A DNA stretch of 64,000 nucleotides from Utricularia gibba (Eukaryota > Streptophyta > Magnoliopsida > Lamiales > Lentibulariaceae): NCBI GenBank assembly GCA_002189035.1, contig NEEC01000010.1:1612001-1676000 (forward strand). Reading direction: 5' to 3'. Every line of letters starts with the position of its first letter. The first letter of the stretch is position 1. Position numbers and translations under genes: made by a program. The notes under the pieces are model-generated. The model had not been told where the DNA came from and ran no database searches. It worked only from the letters and a program-made list of their open reading frames with translations. This document shows positions 1-9,980 of this stretch, piece after piece.

Positions 1-668
1 AAATGCAATGAAACTGGCCTTGAGGCAGAGCTGCGCTACAGGGGGAACACCTTTTTTGCTCGTCCATCAGTACAGCGATCGGTGAAAGGCAAGATCTTTG
101 ATTCCTCAACTTCAGAGACCCTCTGCCAGATAAATGGCCACTGGGACAGGTACGTTGCCCATTGTTGGATCATGTTTGTTATGGTGACTATGTTTTGCCC
201 TGACTCTATTTTTATATGCTATGTAGAACGGTGATGATGACGGATGCTTCGACAGGGAAAACGTCGATCATCTACGACGCGACGAAAACAATTTCCCGAC
301 TGAAAACTCCCGTTCTTAGGGATCCAAAGGTATGCCATGAAATTTGCCAAGTTCTTGTTCTGTCTCCGGGGGGTTGAGTCCATTTTCTGATCCTGATGAT
401 CACGCAGGCGGTTCTTCCGAGTGAATCTACACTTGTGTGGGCGGAAGTGAGCAGGGCGCTCCTAGAGAAGAGCTGGGATGATGCCCGGCAAAGCAAGGTT
501 CAGATTGAGGAGAGACAGAGACAGAATGCAAGAACAAGAAGCCTGAGAAACGAAAGTTGGACTCCAAGGTTCTTCAATCTCTTCCACAGAGACGGTGATG
601 GGATTGAATGGGAATGCTCTCCCCTCACCCCGGCCGTTGCGCCGGCCCCGATCGTCATCGACGGCTGA
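1..668 (+). CDS. Oxysterol-binding-protein-related protein (ORP), C-terminal part, 5' truncated by window edge
   Basis: Lipid-transfer protein of the OSBP/ORP family, which moves sterols or phosphoinositides between membranes. Only the last three exons are in the window: about 1-149, 227-329 and 408-668, with GT/AG borders and continuous frame. The visible protein contains the family's C-terminal lid region: an RGNTFF segment, a 'SVKGKI' strand, 'INGHWDR', then 'LPSESTLVWAEVSRAL' and the basic helix 'VEERQR'-like 'IEERQRQNARTR', ending near 'EWECSPL' and a short tail. This pattern matches the short plant ORP3/ORP4 subgroup, which lacks a PH domain, although the N-terminus needed to prove the subgroup lies outside the window. 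The EQVSSHHPP lipid-binding signature is also upstream and not visible. Stop is TGA at 666-668. Confidence 0.9.
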
Positions 669-3545
669 TCACCACTACAGATGACGAACCAGTGCAGTGG
701 AACAGGGAACAGAAAGATACACCATCCTAGCGACGTGGACGCCGCTGCCTTGCACGTACTGCATCATGTAACTCAACCATGCTTCTATAAAAATTCTTTT
801 CTTGGTATCGACAAATCTACTTTCGAACAAGAACATATCTCAAAGGTGATAAGAAGCACATCGAGAAAAGGTTGATAGAGATCCGGATAGGCAATGGCGA
901 CGTGAATAGCTGTGCCATTTGTGGGTAGTTGACTTTACAGGATAAAATTCCATTTCTTTTCAGGCACCACCCTCGTGTATAAATTTCTCCACACCCAATC
1001 CCAGGCACAGACTGCAGACACCCCCATCTTCTTCGCTATGCGTTCCTCGGAAAGTTTTGCATGAAGAGGTGGAGAGTAGATCGCAGCCAAGGATGACTTG
1101 CCGGAACTTAGAAATCACCTCCACCCGGCAAGCCGTTCTTCGCTACGCTTTGTTCTCCTCCTCTCATGCCAAACCCAGGATCCGCTTGCCTCCCTCACAG
1201 TCACAGTCCATTCTGAGATTCCTCCGGGCCATTTTTTACTCCAAACGAGACCGGAACTTGATGAATGGATCCATCCCGTTGCGTTGGGTTTCTTGGATTT
1301 GGTTCATGTGGCATTAATGCTTTTCTGGGTCCACCCATTTCAAAAACTTGAATGCAGTTTTGGTCCCCCGATCCCCATTAAATTCCGAGAGAAAATTATC
1401 CAGCTCGTTAGGTTTCCCCATTAACTTCACTTTTTCACCCTCTGGGGAGCCTATTTACTGCCCTCTTTTCACCGTATGGTCTTCTGGTATATTTACATCC
1501 CAATGCCCCACCCTACTTCCTCAAAAAAACAACACCAAGAACCTGCTTCTTTGACGAAATTCAAGTTTTATTTGCGATAGATCCACACCCCAAAAAAATT
1601 CGAAAAATTAAATTTTAAATTTTTTGAAGTAAAATTCATTCAGTTTGTTAATAAAAAAATATTAAAAAAAAACTATTAAAAACAGAAATTAAACAAGGGT
1701 CATGACCGTTAGGAGAGGTCTATTAGAAATTTAGTCATCCCGCGTCAGTGTATAAGAAAATTAGACTAATTTTAATCAAAATTGTACGAATGGCCATTTT
1801 TCTAAATGAATTTCATTACAATAATATAAATGATTCTAAAAAAAATTTTCTAATACAAAAAAAATTCTTTTATTGGAATTGGTTTTCGTGAAATATAATC
1901 AAATAAAAATTACTATATTTTATTAATTTGGTAAATAGGGAATACACGTAGCTGTGGTGTGAAGGAAACACACAATTTTGTGTCATATAGTGTATAATGG
2001 TGGGGTATTTTTGATATTACGAGAAGAGGGGAGGGCAATCTTGTCCAAGGAAGGGTAGACCGCATTATGTCTATCTTGTCTTGTGAACTTTACTTTTATA
2101 AGTAGGGCCGTCACGCCAATATACTTTTGAATCCACAAAACCCAAAACTTCTCCATTTCTAATGATTTATTTAGAAAAAGTTTCCAGTTTGAAAGAATCG
2201 TTCGTAATTTTATTATCAAATATGAATAATTATAACTCCGAAGATCTAGAAAATGATTATTATTTTTAAGAAACTACATGATTTTATAAGTACTTCTTAA
2301 ATACAGAGAAATTATACCTCTAAGAACGGCTTGTATAGTTGAAAGTTTCATATTAGGAGGATTTAGGTTATTAAAAATTAGATTAAACCTTATTCATGAA
2401 GTAAGTTTTGTTTCTAGAAGTACTACATTTGGTTGATAGATATTACAAAGTAAATTTATAATTACTAAACATAAATTATATTATTAATCTTAATAAGCTA
2501 TTTTCTTTCTCTATTACTTATGAAAAATGCAAATTAATGTTGATGGTAACATTTAGTATCAAAACCAAACATAGATGTATATCAATGGTTGGACAAGGAA
2601 CACTGTTTGAAGGTTATGTAGGGGAGAATATAAGATCTGATTTAATGATAATATCACATATTGATTACAAATATAGGGGAGGGAAAGGAGGGGGAAGCAG
2701 GAAATATGATTAGATAGAGTTATCTCTCTTAATATTATATAACATCTTTTTTTCAAAAGAATATAATATAAAATCATATTCAAAACACACAATATAGTAT
2801 AATAATGATGTGGGTCCTAACATAGAATGTAAATTTATAAACTCATATACATGCGTTTAACTAATATTTATGAAATCATGTGTATTTATTTTACCTTTCA
2901 AACCAAACTGGTTTGGTGATTGTATCTCACATCAATTAGTTATAGATTTAGGAATAGGTAAGATGATGTATTTAAAATAGTTGTAATATTATATAAGGTA
3001 TTTTTTTAAAAGGAAAAAACATAAAAATTGTGATAATTGAATATCTAAAATAAAGAATATCTTATAATTGAGTTTGAATAATAAAATTTAGTGTGTATAT
3101 ATATACCAAAATGGCCCCTCATCCAGAGGGAATATGTGGGGTGATTAGAGGGTCAACTGTTGTGTTGCATTAAGGTACAGTAAATAAGGTTATCTACCCT
3201 GCAACATAAATGGGGGAGGGGCGCAGTAAATAAGTCATATTTCACCATTCCCATGTGAGTGAGTGCATTAATGAGTTACCTAAGTGTGTTAATTAAGGCT
3301 AGTGCAAGAATATAATATATGCTACACCCCCTTCTAGTAATTAATGGTACGAGAATGATGTTAATTAAAAGAAAAAGCAGCATGGACTGGCCCTAATGGT
3401 AATTCCGTAATATATATGAAAACGGAGGGTGAAGTCGCACCCTGCGGCATCTAATGCTTTTCCTTTATTATTATTGTGTGTGCTGAAATGTTTTTGTTAT
3501 ATTTATTTATTGGCTTTAAACGAGTTTTTTGACCGTTGCTTTTTT

Positions 3546-3547
<2 letters not shown>
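669..3547. other. Intergenic DNA
   Basis: No gene supported. Positions 669-1560 have balanced base composition and probably hold the ORP 3' UTR. Open frames at 1057-1554 match no family I recognise. Positions 1560-3400 are strongly AT-rich with homopolymer runs, typical plant intergenic sequence. The right end is presumably the promoter of the NRG2-like gene. Confidence 0.6.

Positions 3548-3578
<31 letters not shown>
3548..3578 (+). repeat. (CT)n microsatellite in the 5' leader
   Basis: Uninterrupted CT dinucleotide run of about 15 units. It lies roughly 700 bp upstream of the NRG2-like start codon. Pyrimidine CT tracts are common just downstream of plant transcription start sites, so it probably sits in the 5' UTR or core promoter. 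Confidence 0.9.
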
Positions 3579-3581
<3 letters not shown>

Positions 3582-4260
3582 ACACGGGCACTTGTGAATC
3601 GTGATCAGGAGGAGCAGAGACACAGCATCTGCATTGGAGGTACGGAAGCCTCCCAGCCCTTTCTATCGTTTTTTTTTATTCTGTGGTTAATTTGTTTTGT
3701 TTAAATGTGCGTGGGGTTTGAAAAGATTTGTTGTGTATCTGTCCAACCTGAGAAGCGGATGCAGTGTTTCCGGCTTTTCCCACGAGGTTTAGATTCTTCG
3801 TGTTTTTTGTCCCTTCTTTTTTCCAAAACGTCAATTTTGTGTTTTCCCAAGTGGGTTTTGATTTTTTTCCTGATTTTGTTCTGCTTCTTTGCGCTGGGCG
3901 TTCTTGTAGAAACAATCGACGACGGCGTCTTTTTTTTTTTTTTTCTGGAGCAGGAAGTATGAATGTTTAAAAAAGGAGCTGGTTTTAGGGTTTTTGTTTA
4001 TTGATTTTGTTTGCTGCTTTGTGACGTGGATGATTGTGCGTGTATTTTTTTCCATTTGAAGTGAGGAACTTTAGAGCTGGCATTGGCATTTAATGCTTTG
4101 TTGCAATAATTCTGTTTCAGATAGTCATAATCATCCCCTTGGGGTAGCATAATTTCCTTATGAATCTGGTGGGACAGAAAGGGAACTGCTGCTTCCTGAT
4201 TTCTATTACCTAAAGATTCTTGAGAGTCACATAAGTTGCGCATTGTAGAGATTGAAGGGA
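3579..4260 (+). promoter_or_regulatory. Probable 5' leader with intron of the NRG2-like gene
   Basis: Sequence between the CT tract and the ATG at 4261. A donor-like GGAG|GTACGG occurs near 3640, followed by about 600 bp of T-rich, intron-like sequence. This suggests a leader intron ending shortly before the start codon. The exact acceptor cannot be fixed without transcript data. Confidence 0.4.
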
Positions 4261-7060
4261 ATGGGATGTTCTGTATCGAAGTTGGATGATGAAGAGGCTG
4301 TGCAGCTCTGTAAAGATAGGAAAAAGTTCATTAAACAAGCTGTGGATCAAAGGTTGAAATTTGCTGCAGGGCATGTTGCTTATGTGCAAGCAATGAAGAG
4401 GGTTTCAGCTGCCCTTCGAGAGTACATCGACGGAGACGAGCCTCGTGAATTCTCACTAGACTCGTTTACTACTCCGGGGAAGAAAACAAGTGGCGGTTTC
4501 ATATCTGTAGCACCTAACTCATTCTCGGTCGCCCCTATCAAATCAGGAAGCAACTCATCATACCAGTTGAACTTCTACAAGCCTAGTGGAACTCAGTCTG
4601 TATCTGTTGAAGAGAGGCCACCCCAATCCCCAGAAACCTACAGAGTTGAAAATTATTCTCCAATTCATCGTTTTGGTATGGAGAGCACGTATGCATCTCC
4701 TATGGTCCCGTCATTTTTTCATTACTCCCCGGATAATAGGCCAAACTATCCTCCGACTTCACCTCAGACATCTCAATGGGATTTCTTTTGGAACCCATTC
4801 TCTTCGTTGGATTACTACGGGTATCACAACAGGGGCAGTATAGATCCAGCAATGTTGGATTATGAGAATGAAGGTCTTAAGCAAGTTAGAGCTGAGGAAG
4901 GGATACCGGAGTTGGAGGAGGAAACTGAATTTGAAGATGTGGATGATAGGATGAGTCAGAGGGGTGAGAGCAGTGGACATGACCTGAATTTTATTAGAGA
5001 AGAAGGTATCGTGGAAGATGATGATGATAGTGAAGCCAGTGATTGCATCAGTGAAATCAGTGGAGAGATTGAAAGAGAGATAAGTATCCAAGAGGTAGCC
5101 TCACGAGAGGAGAAAATTCGAAGGTAATGAAAGCTCAAAGTATTGGACAAATGACTAAGAAGGACATGGCCGTTGCAGATGGCCAACCGAAAGATGAGAC
5201 ACCAGGATTCACCGTTTATGTAAATCGAAGACTGACAAGTATGGCTGAAGTTATAAAGGAACTTGAAGATCAGTTCATGGTTGCTTGTAAAGCTGCAGGA
5301 AAAATGTCCTTCATTTTGGAAGCCAGAAGAGCTATATACACACCATCACCTAATGATGCCTCAGGTCTGATACCAGTGTGCTGCCTAATATGCCTATGTT
5401 CACGTTGAGGATACTGATTTTTTCAAGCCACATTCTTTTATATGCAGGGAGGAAGATCTTGAATCCCGTGGCACTATTTAGGTCAGCTTCATCTAGATCA
5501 TCATCTTCAAGGTTTTTGGTAAGTGCACTGAACTTAAAAGAAGACGGCTTTGAAAGCAGTAGTGACTACTCCGAGGAAAGCTTACTTTCAGGGAGTCACC
5601 AATCTTCACTTGACAGATTGTATGAGTGGGAAAAGAAACTCTACCAGCAAGTTAGGGTATGCTTCTCAAACCCAAAAATAACCCACCAACTAGGAATAGC
5701 AAGAGCAGCCATAGATAGCTTGCAGAACCAGAAGATTGATAAACATCCTTTGAAACATCAAAAACACTTTTAGGGAAAATCATGCCATATTTGTTTACAT
5801 TTACAGGCTGGTGAGCGCATCCGGTTAGCGTATGAGAAGAAATGTGCTCAACTAAAGAATCAGGATGTAAAAGGGGAAGAACCTTCCTTTGTTGATAAAA
5901 CAAGAATGTGTCTAAGAGATCTGCAAACTCAAATAAAAGTTTCAATACATGCTGTGGAAGCTATCTCAAAGAGGATTGAAGCTCTTAGGGATGAAGAGCT
6001 AGAGCCTCAGCTACTGGAAATTGTGCAGGGGTATACTTCAAATCTCACCCTTTTTGGTTCTTCATGTGATACTCTGTTGCGAAAGAAAAATTTATATACC
6101 ATGACTCTTCCCTGTCATCATTGTGTACTTGGGGAAGAGAACATCCACCTTTTTCTAACTCTGATTTCTACAGTTTTTGAGAACTGATTGCAGTTTCATT
6201 GAAATTTATGGATTCTTAGTTTTTAAGTAGTTAGTATGAACGGAAATCAGGTTTTTGATGGGACTTTCAATTCTAGACTTTAAATTCTAATTTTAATTGC
6301 CACGTGACTGAATTCAGCTCAACTGTTGAGCAGGTTGGCAAGCATGTGGACTGTGATGGCAGAATGCCACCAACGCCAAAAACGAACTTTAGATGAAGCC
6401 AAGATTTTGCTAGCAGGAACACCATCAAAGCGTTCTGGGATGAAGAAATACACCATCATGTCACCTTCGGAGCCACACAAGCTTTCTCGGTCTGCGGCAA
6501 ACCTTGAGACTGAACTCAGAAATTGGAGAGCTTGCTTTGAATCATGGATTATTTCTCAAAGATCCTATGTGCATGCACTATCAGGGTGGCTCATGCGCTG
6601 TGTTCGATCAGACTCGGACACATCAAAATTCCCGTTCTCTCCTCGTCAGTCAACAGGGGCCCCTAGAATATTCAACATATGCATTCAATGGTCTAGATTG
6701 TTGGATGCCATCAGAGAGGCCCCTGTTCTTGAGGGGATGGACTTCTTTGCTGCAGGGATGGGGTCACTGTATGCACAGCAATTACGCGAGGATTCTAGAA
6801 GGCTATCAAGGAGTAGTTCCAAGAGGTTCCCAGCTGAAACAGTTGGTACTTTAGACCTAGTGGATGCCTCTCAACTGGAAGATGATGTAGTGACAGCAGA
6901 GAAAATGGCGGATGTAGCTATCAGAGTGCTTTGTGCAGGAATGTCCTTTGCTGTGAGCGCTCTCACAGAGTTTGCTATCAGTTCAGCTCAAGGGCATGCT
7001 GAATTGATCAAAAGTTGGGAGAATGGAAAGGAGCAAAATTTGCACCAAAACGGTTCGTAA
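4261..7060 (+). CDS. NRG2-like protein (DUF630/DUF632), with a frame break near 5095-5127
   Basis: Plant-specific protein of the family containing Arabidopsis NRG2, a nuclear regulator of nitrate signalling; many members are annotated 'bZIP-like'. The ATG at 4261 gives MGCSVSKLDDEEAV, the conserved DUF630 start with a glycine-2 myristoylation context. A proline/serine-rich stretch, a WDFFWNPF motif and an acidic region follow. DUF632 begins near 'TPGFTVYVNRRLTSMAEVIKELEDQF' and runs to the end. Exons: 4261-5364, 5448-5656, 5807-6030, 6334-7060. The opening frame stops at 5125-5127, while the DUF632 frame is already open from about 5094, offset as if one base were missing. A 65-bp intron (5095-5159) would also restore frame, but its acceptor lacks a pyrimidine tract. 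Without the break the protein would be about 754 aa, normal for the family. It is convergent with metaxin. Confidence 0.88.
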
Positions 7061-7676
7061 TTATTGGTTGCTTCATTAGAAGGGCACAAAATGCATCTCC
7101 TGTTGGGGTTAACTATTTCAACAGAAAGCACAGGTGAAAGGAAGCACATTCGTACAAAAATGGACTTTGAAATGAAGCTGTATTTTGAGCTACACTACAA
7201 GCAACAACAAGATGCACGAATGCTCCAACACTCGGAGAACAACAAATGAGCAGTTTAGGCTTGCATGTTAGGCGTGTTCGCTGATTAGAGTAGTTATACA
7301 GAGAATGTGCTGTAAATTATGCATGTCGAAACACTTCTAGTATATAGTGAAGGAATTCATGAGCTTATTACAATGAATCACATGATTAGCAGATTATTCA
7401 GACGTCTCAGTTGGTTCAATGAAACCTTTTAGTGCAGGTCAATGGATTCTTTAAATGATGAGTGAAATGCTCCAGTATACTGAAACACAAAATTGTGCCC
7501 CAGATTTTAAAGGCATGTTTCCCAATGAAGAAATCGTTGGCAAGCAGAAGAAAAAGGCAGCCATGGACGGATGATGACACCAGAGCCTAGTGCAACCAGA
7601 AAAAACTGTAAACGGCAGCGTGCACCCAGACCCTTGTGCCACTAGAAATTAGAAAAGGACGGCATCTACCTGGCTA
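7061..7676. other. Convergent 3' intergenic region
   Basis: 616 bp between the stop codons of the NRG2-like gene (+) and metaxin (-). It should contain both 3' UTRs. No further gene or structured element was seen. Confidence 0.6.
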
Positions 7677-9639
7677 TTAGTAATCAATATCCTCAACTTC
7701 TTCAAGCTCAACGTCGGCATCATTATATCCACCGATGACCGAGAGGAAAACTAGTACAGCAACAAGTTGCGCAGCCAAGAAGTACTTGGCTCGTCTCTTG
7801 AACTTTTTCTCTTCCTCGGTCTTCGCCCTTTTGGTTTTTCCTTTAGGCTTCGAGCCTGAAATTTTTGAACATGCCTCGAATGATAAGACGAAGCAACAAT
7901 AAGCAGCCAGTAAAACAATGACCATCAAATGGATGGAAGTGATGCAAGTTACTGACTCCAGTAAGTTGGGCCTCGTGTTGAAGCTGATGAAGAGGGATCT
8001 GAAGGAGGAGCAGGTGATGACGATGTGCTCACATCTAGAAACTCCAATCGAAGATTCTCAGCATAACTCAGGAGGTTAGAATGAGCTAAGAGCTTGCTCT
8101 TGAGGACTGATGTTTCCTAACAAGGCACAAAAAACTAAGAATTTAAGTTGTCAAGGGACCACCATGGACATATACAACATGCTCAACATTGTTAGCTTAG
8201 GCGAAAAACCCAAGATGATATATGGATAAATGATGCTGAGAAAAATACAAATATTCGGACTCACAGGTAATGCATGAAGCGTAAATAGAACATGTGCAAG
8301 AAAAGTTGCATCCAAGCTTGTTGGCCTGTAACAAGAAAAATGGTGTTGGTTACTAATAATATTCAGAAATGACAACAATGGACTTTTAGAGCAGAAGAAC
8401 CTGTTCTCAAAGAAGAATTTTTGTTCTCCCAATCTAGATGATAAAGCACCATATGCCAGCTCTGCCCTATGGTAAATCTGCAGGAAAAAAATGTTTACTC
8501 GAGTTAAGATTGTGAGCTGGGACAAAAATTAGATGTATCGCAAGAAGATGCCACAAGCACGTACACAAAAAATGAGTATTTACATGCATGTAAATTGATG
8601 CATTCGAGGGGAAACCTCATACTAAAGTAAGCACCTTTTCTTCTCTTCTTTCCATATTCAATGATGTTACTCCAAGCAACTGTTTAGCATTGTGAGCTTG
8701 TTTGAAAAACAGAACTTTTCCGATTGGCCATGGGACATCAGAGTAATAAATCTTGTTTGCAGGCTTAGCATCAGAACCCAACCAGATTTCATACATGATG
8801 GCATCGGCAAGCCACGACTCAACCATTGCCTTCATGGACAACCACTCAGGTATACCAGCAACGTCAGAATCCAAATCAACAACTCCATCTTCCTTCAACT
8901 TCTGAATGACACCACCTTTCTCATTATTATATACCACAGAGTAGCCGTATTCAACAAATGGTATCTGATCTGGTAAGAAGCAGAAGAGGCTTTCATCTCA
9001 AATTGTATCATGAAAAATAAGAAAGAATATGAGCAGCATTACAGGTTACATAGCTGGAAAACAGAAATTGTACGACATTTCACAAAAATAAAGCCAGAGA
9101 ATCCAGGATCTCCAAATTCAATATCGACAATAGGATCATATATTTTGGAGAAAGGGCACCGGATCTAGAAATCATGTCCTACTAAAAAAACCGATCTAAA
9201 AGGTTGCTCCAAAAGTAGCTTCTCGTGAGTGGAATATAACCCGGGCTATAGATCTTCAGAAAATGCGCAGGTTAAATAAAAGGTTGTTCCTATTAACAGG
9301 CATGCATTTTAAATGCTGAAAACACTACAATACATGATTAAAGATGCAGTGCGATTAAGAGTTCAAAATTCAACATAAAAGTTTCAACATTTTAATCAGC
9401 CCACACACAGAAATCACACTACAATCATGAGGATTTTATGTATTTAAAAAGTAACTAAGCCGGAGAAAAACTGCGGAGAACTAACCAGAATCAGGGTAAA
9501 TGGGATTGTACTCTAAGAAAAATGGGATTCTGGAAAGCTTCAAGTAAATATAAACAGGAAGACAAACTGGGCATGAAGTGGGGAGCCCGAAACAAGGTTT
9601 CCGAGCTACAAGAGTCAGCTTCTGTCCTTCGCCTTCCAT
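7677..9639 (-). CDS. MTX1: Metaxin, mitochondrial outer-membrane import protein, with a frame break in exon 2
   Basis: Tail-anchored mitochondrial outer-membrane protein with GST-like folds, needed for import and assembly of beta-barrel proteins. Six exons: 9486-9639, 8635-8971, 8401-8477, 8265-8325, 7957-8116, 7677-7855. The start MEGEG is followed by 'VARKPCFGLPTSCPVCLPVYIYLKL', the metaxin thioredoxin-like N-domain. Exon 2 carries 'YNNEKGGVIQKLKEDGVVDLDS' and 'KIYYSDVPWPIGKVLF'. Exons 3-4 carry the GST-C motif 'RLGEQKFFFENR-PTSLDATFLAHVLF'. The C-terminus has 'KTEEEKKFKRRAKYFLAAQ' and one membrane span, then an acidic tail. The conserved reading of exon 2 is offset by one base around 8936-8943 (a CTCT stretch on the coding strand), so an uncorrected translation would stop early. 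The last splice uses an A|GTCAGT donor, giving WS-SKPK as in relatives. Confidence 0.9.
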
Positions 9640-9880
9640 CACTACAAAGAATAATGAAGCAATCCGATGCGCAAATCCCAATTCGATTTCTTATCTTCGA
9701 TGGTGAATCTGCTTCTCAGCGAAGCAGTGAAAGCAAAAGGGAGCAAAGAGGATGAAAGACCTCAAACCCTGGTGGAGGGTTTTGGGGAGGGTTATCCTCT
9801 AATTTCCATAGTTTACAAGGACTCCTGAGATATTTTGACGAAATTGAACTTGCTGAAAAAGGAAAACAAAAGGCGAAGAT
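9640..9880. promoter_or_regulatory. Short region between metaxin start and tRNA terminator
   Basis: About 240 bp holding the metaxin 5' UTR and promoter. All flanking genes are on the minus strand, so the metaxin promoter must lie here or overlap the tRNA. No specific motif is claimed. Confidence 0.4.
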
Positions 9881-9887
9881 AAAAAAA
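9881..9887 (-). terminator. RNA polymerase III terminator of tRNA-Glu
   Basis: Seven A residues on the plus strand, read as a T7 run on the coding strand, two bases past the tRNA 3' end. This is the canonical Pol III termination signal and supports an active tRNA gene. Confidence 0.9.
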
Positions 9888-9889
9888 GT

Positions 9890-9960
9890 TCCGTTGCCGG
9901 GAATCGAACCCGGGTCTCCTGGGTGAAAGCCAGATATCCTAACCGCTGGACGACAACGGA
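9890..9960 (-). tRNA. tRNA-Glu (anticodon UUC)
   Basis: The minus strand folds into a complete cloverleaf. The acceptor stem TCCGTTG pairs with CAACGGA. The anticodon loop is CTTTCAC (anticodon TTC) on a stem TCTGG/CCAGG, and the T-arm is CCGGG-TTCGATT-CCCGG. It carries no encoded CCA and no intron, as expected for a nuclear plant tRNA. A T7 terminator follows. Its 5' end lies only 20 bp downstream of the DUF4378 stop codon on the same strand, so it may fall within that gene's transcribed 3' UTR. Confidence 0.97.
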
Positions 9961-9980
9961 TTTGATACATATCATCCTAT

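Noticed and set aside
1057-1554. Overlapping open frames of 68-108 codons downstream of the ORP gene
   Set aside because: No recognisable motif, several competing frames on one strand and no convincing splice structure. Probably chance frames in a moderately GC-rich 3' flank.
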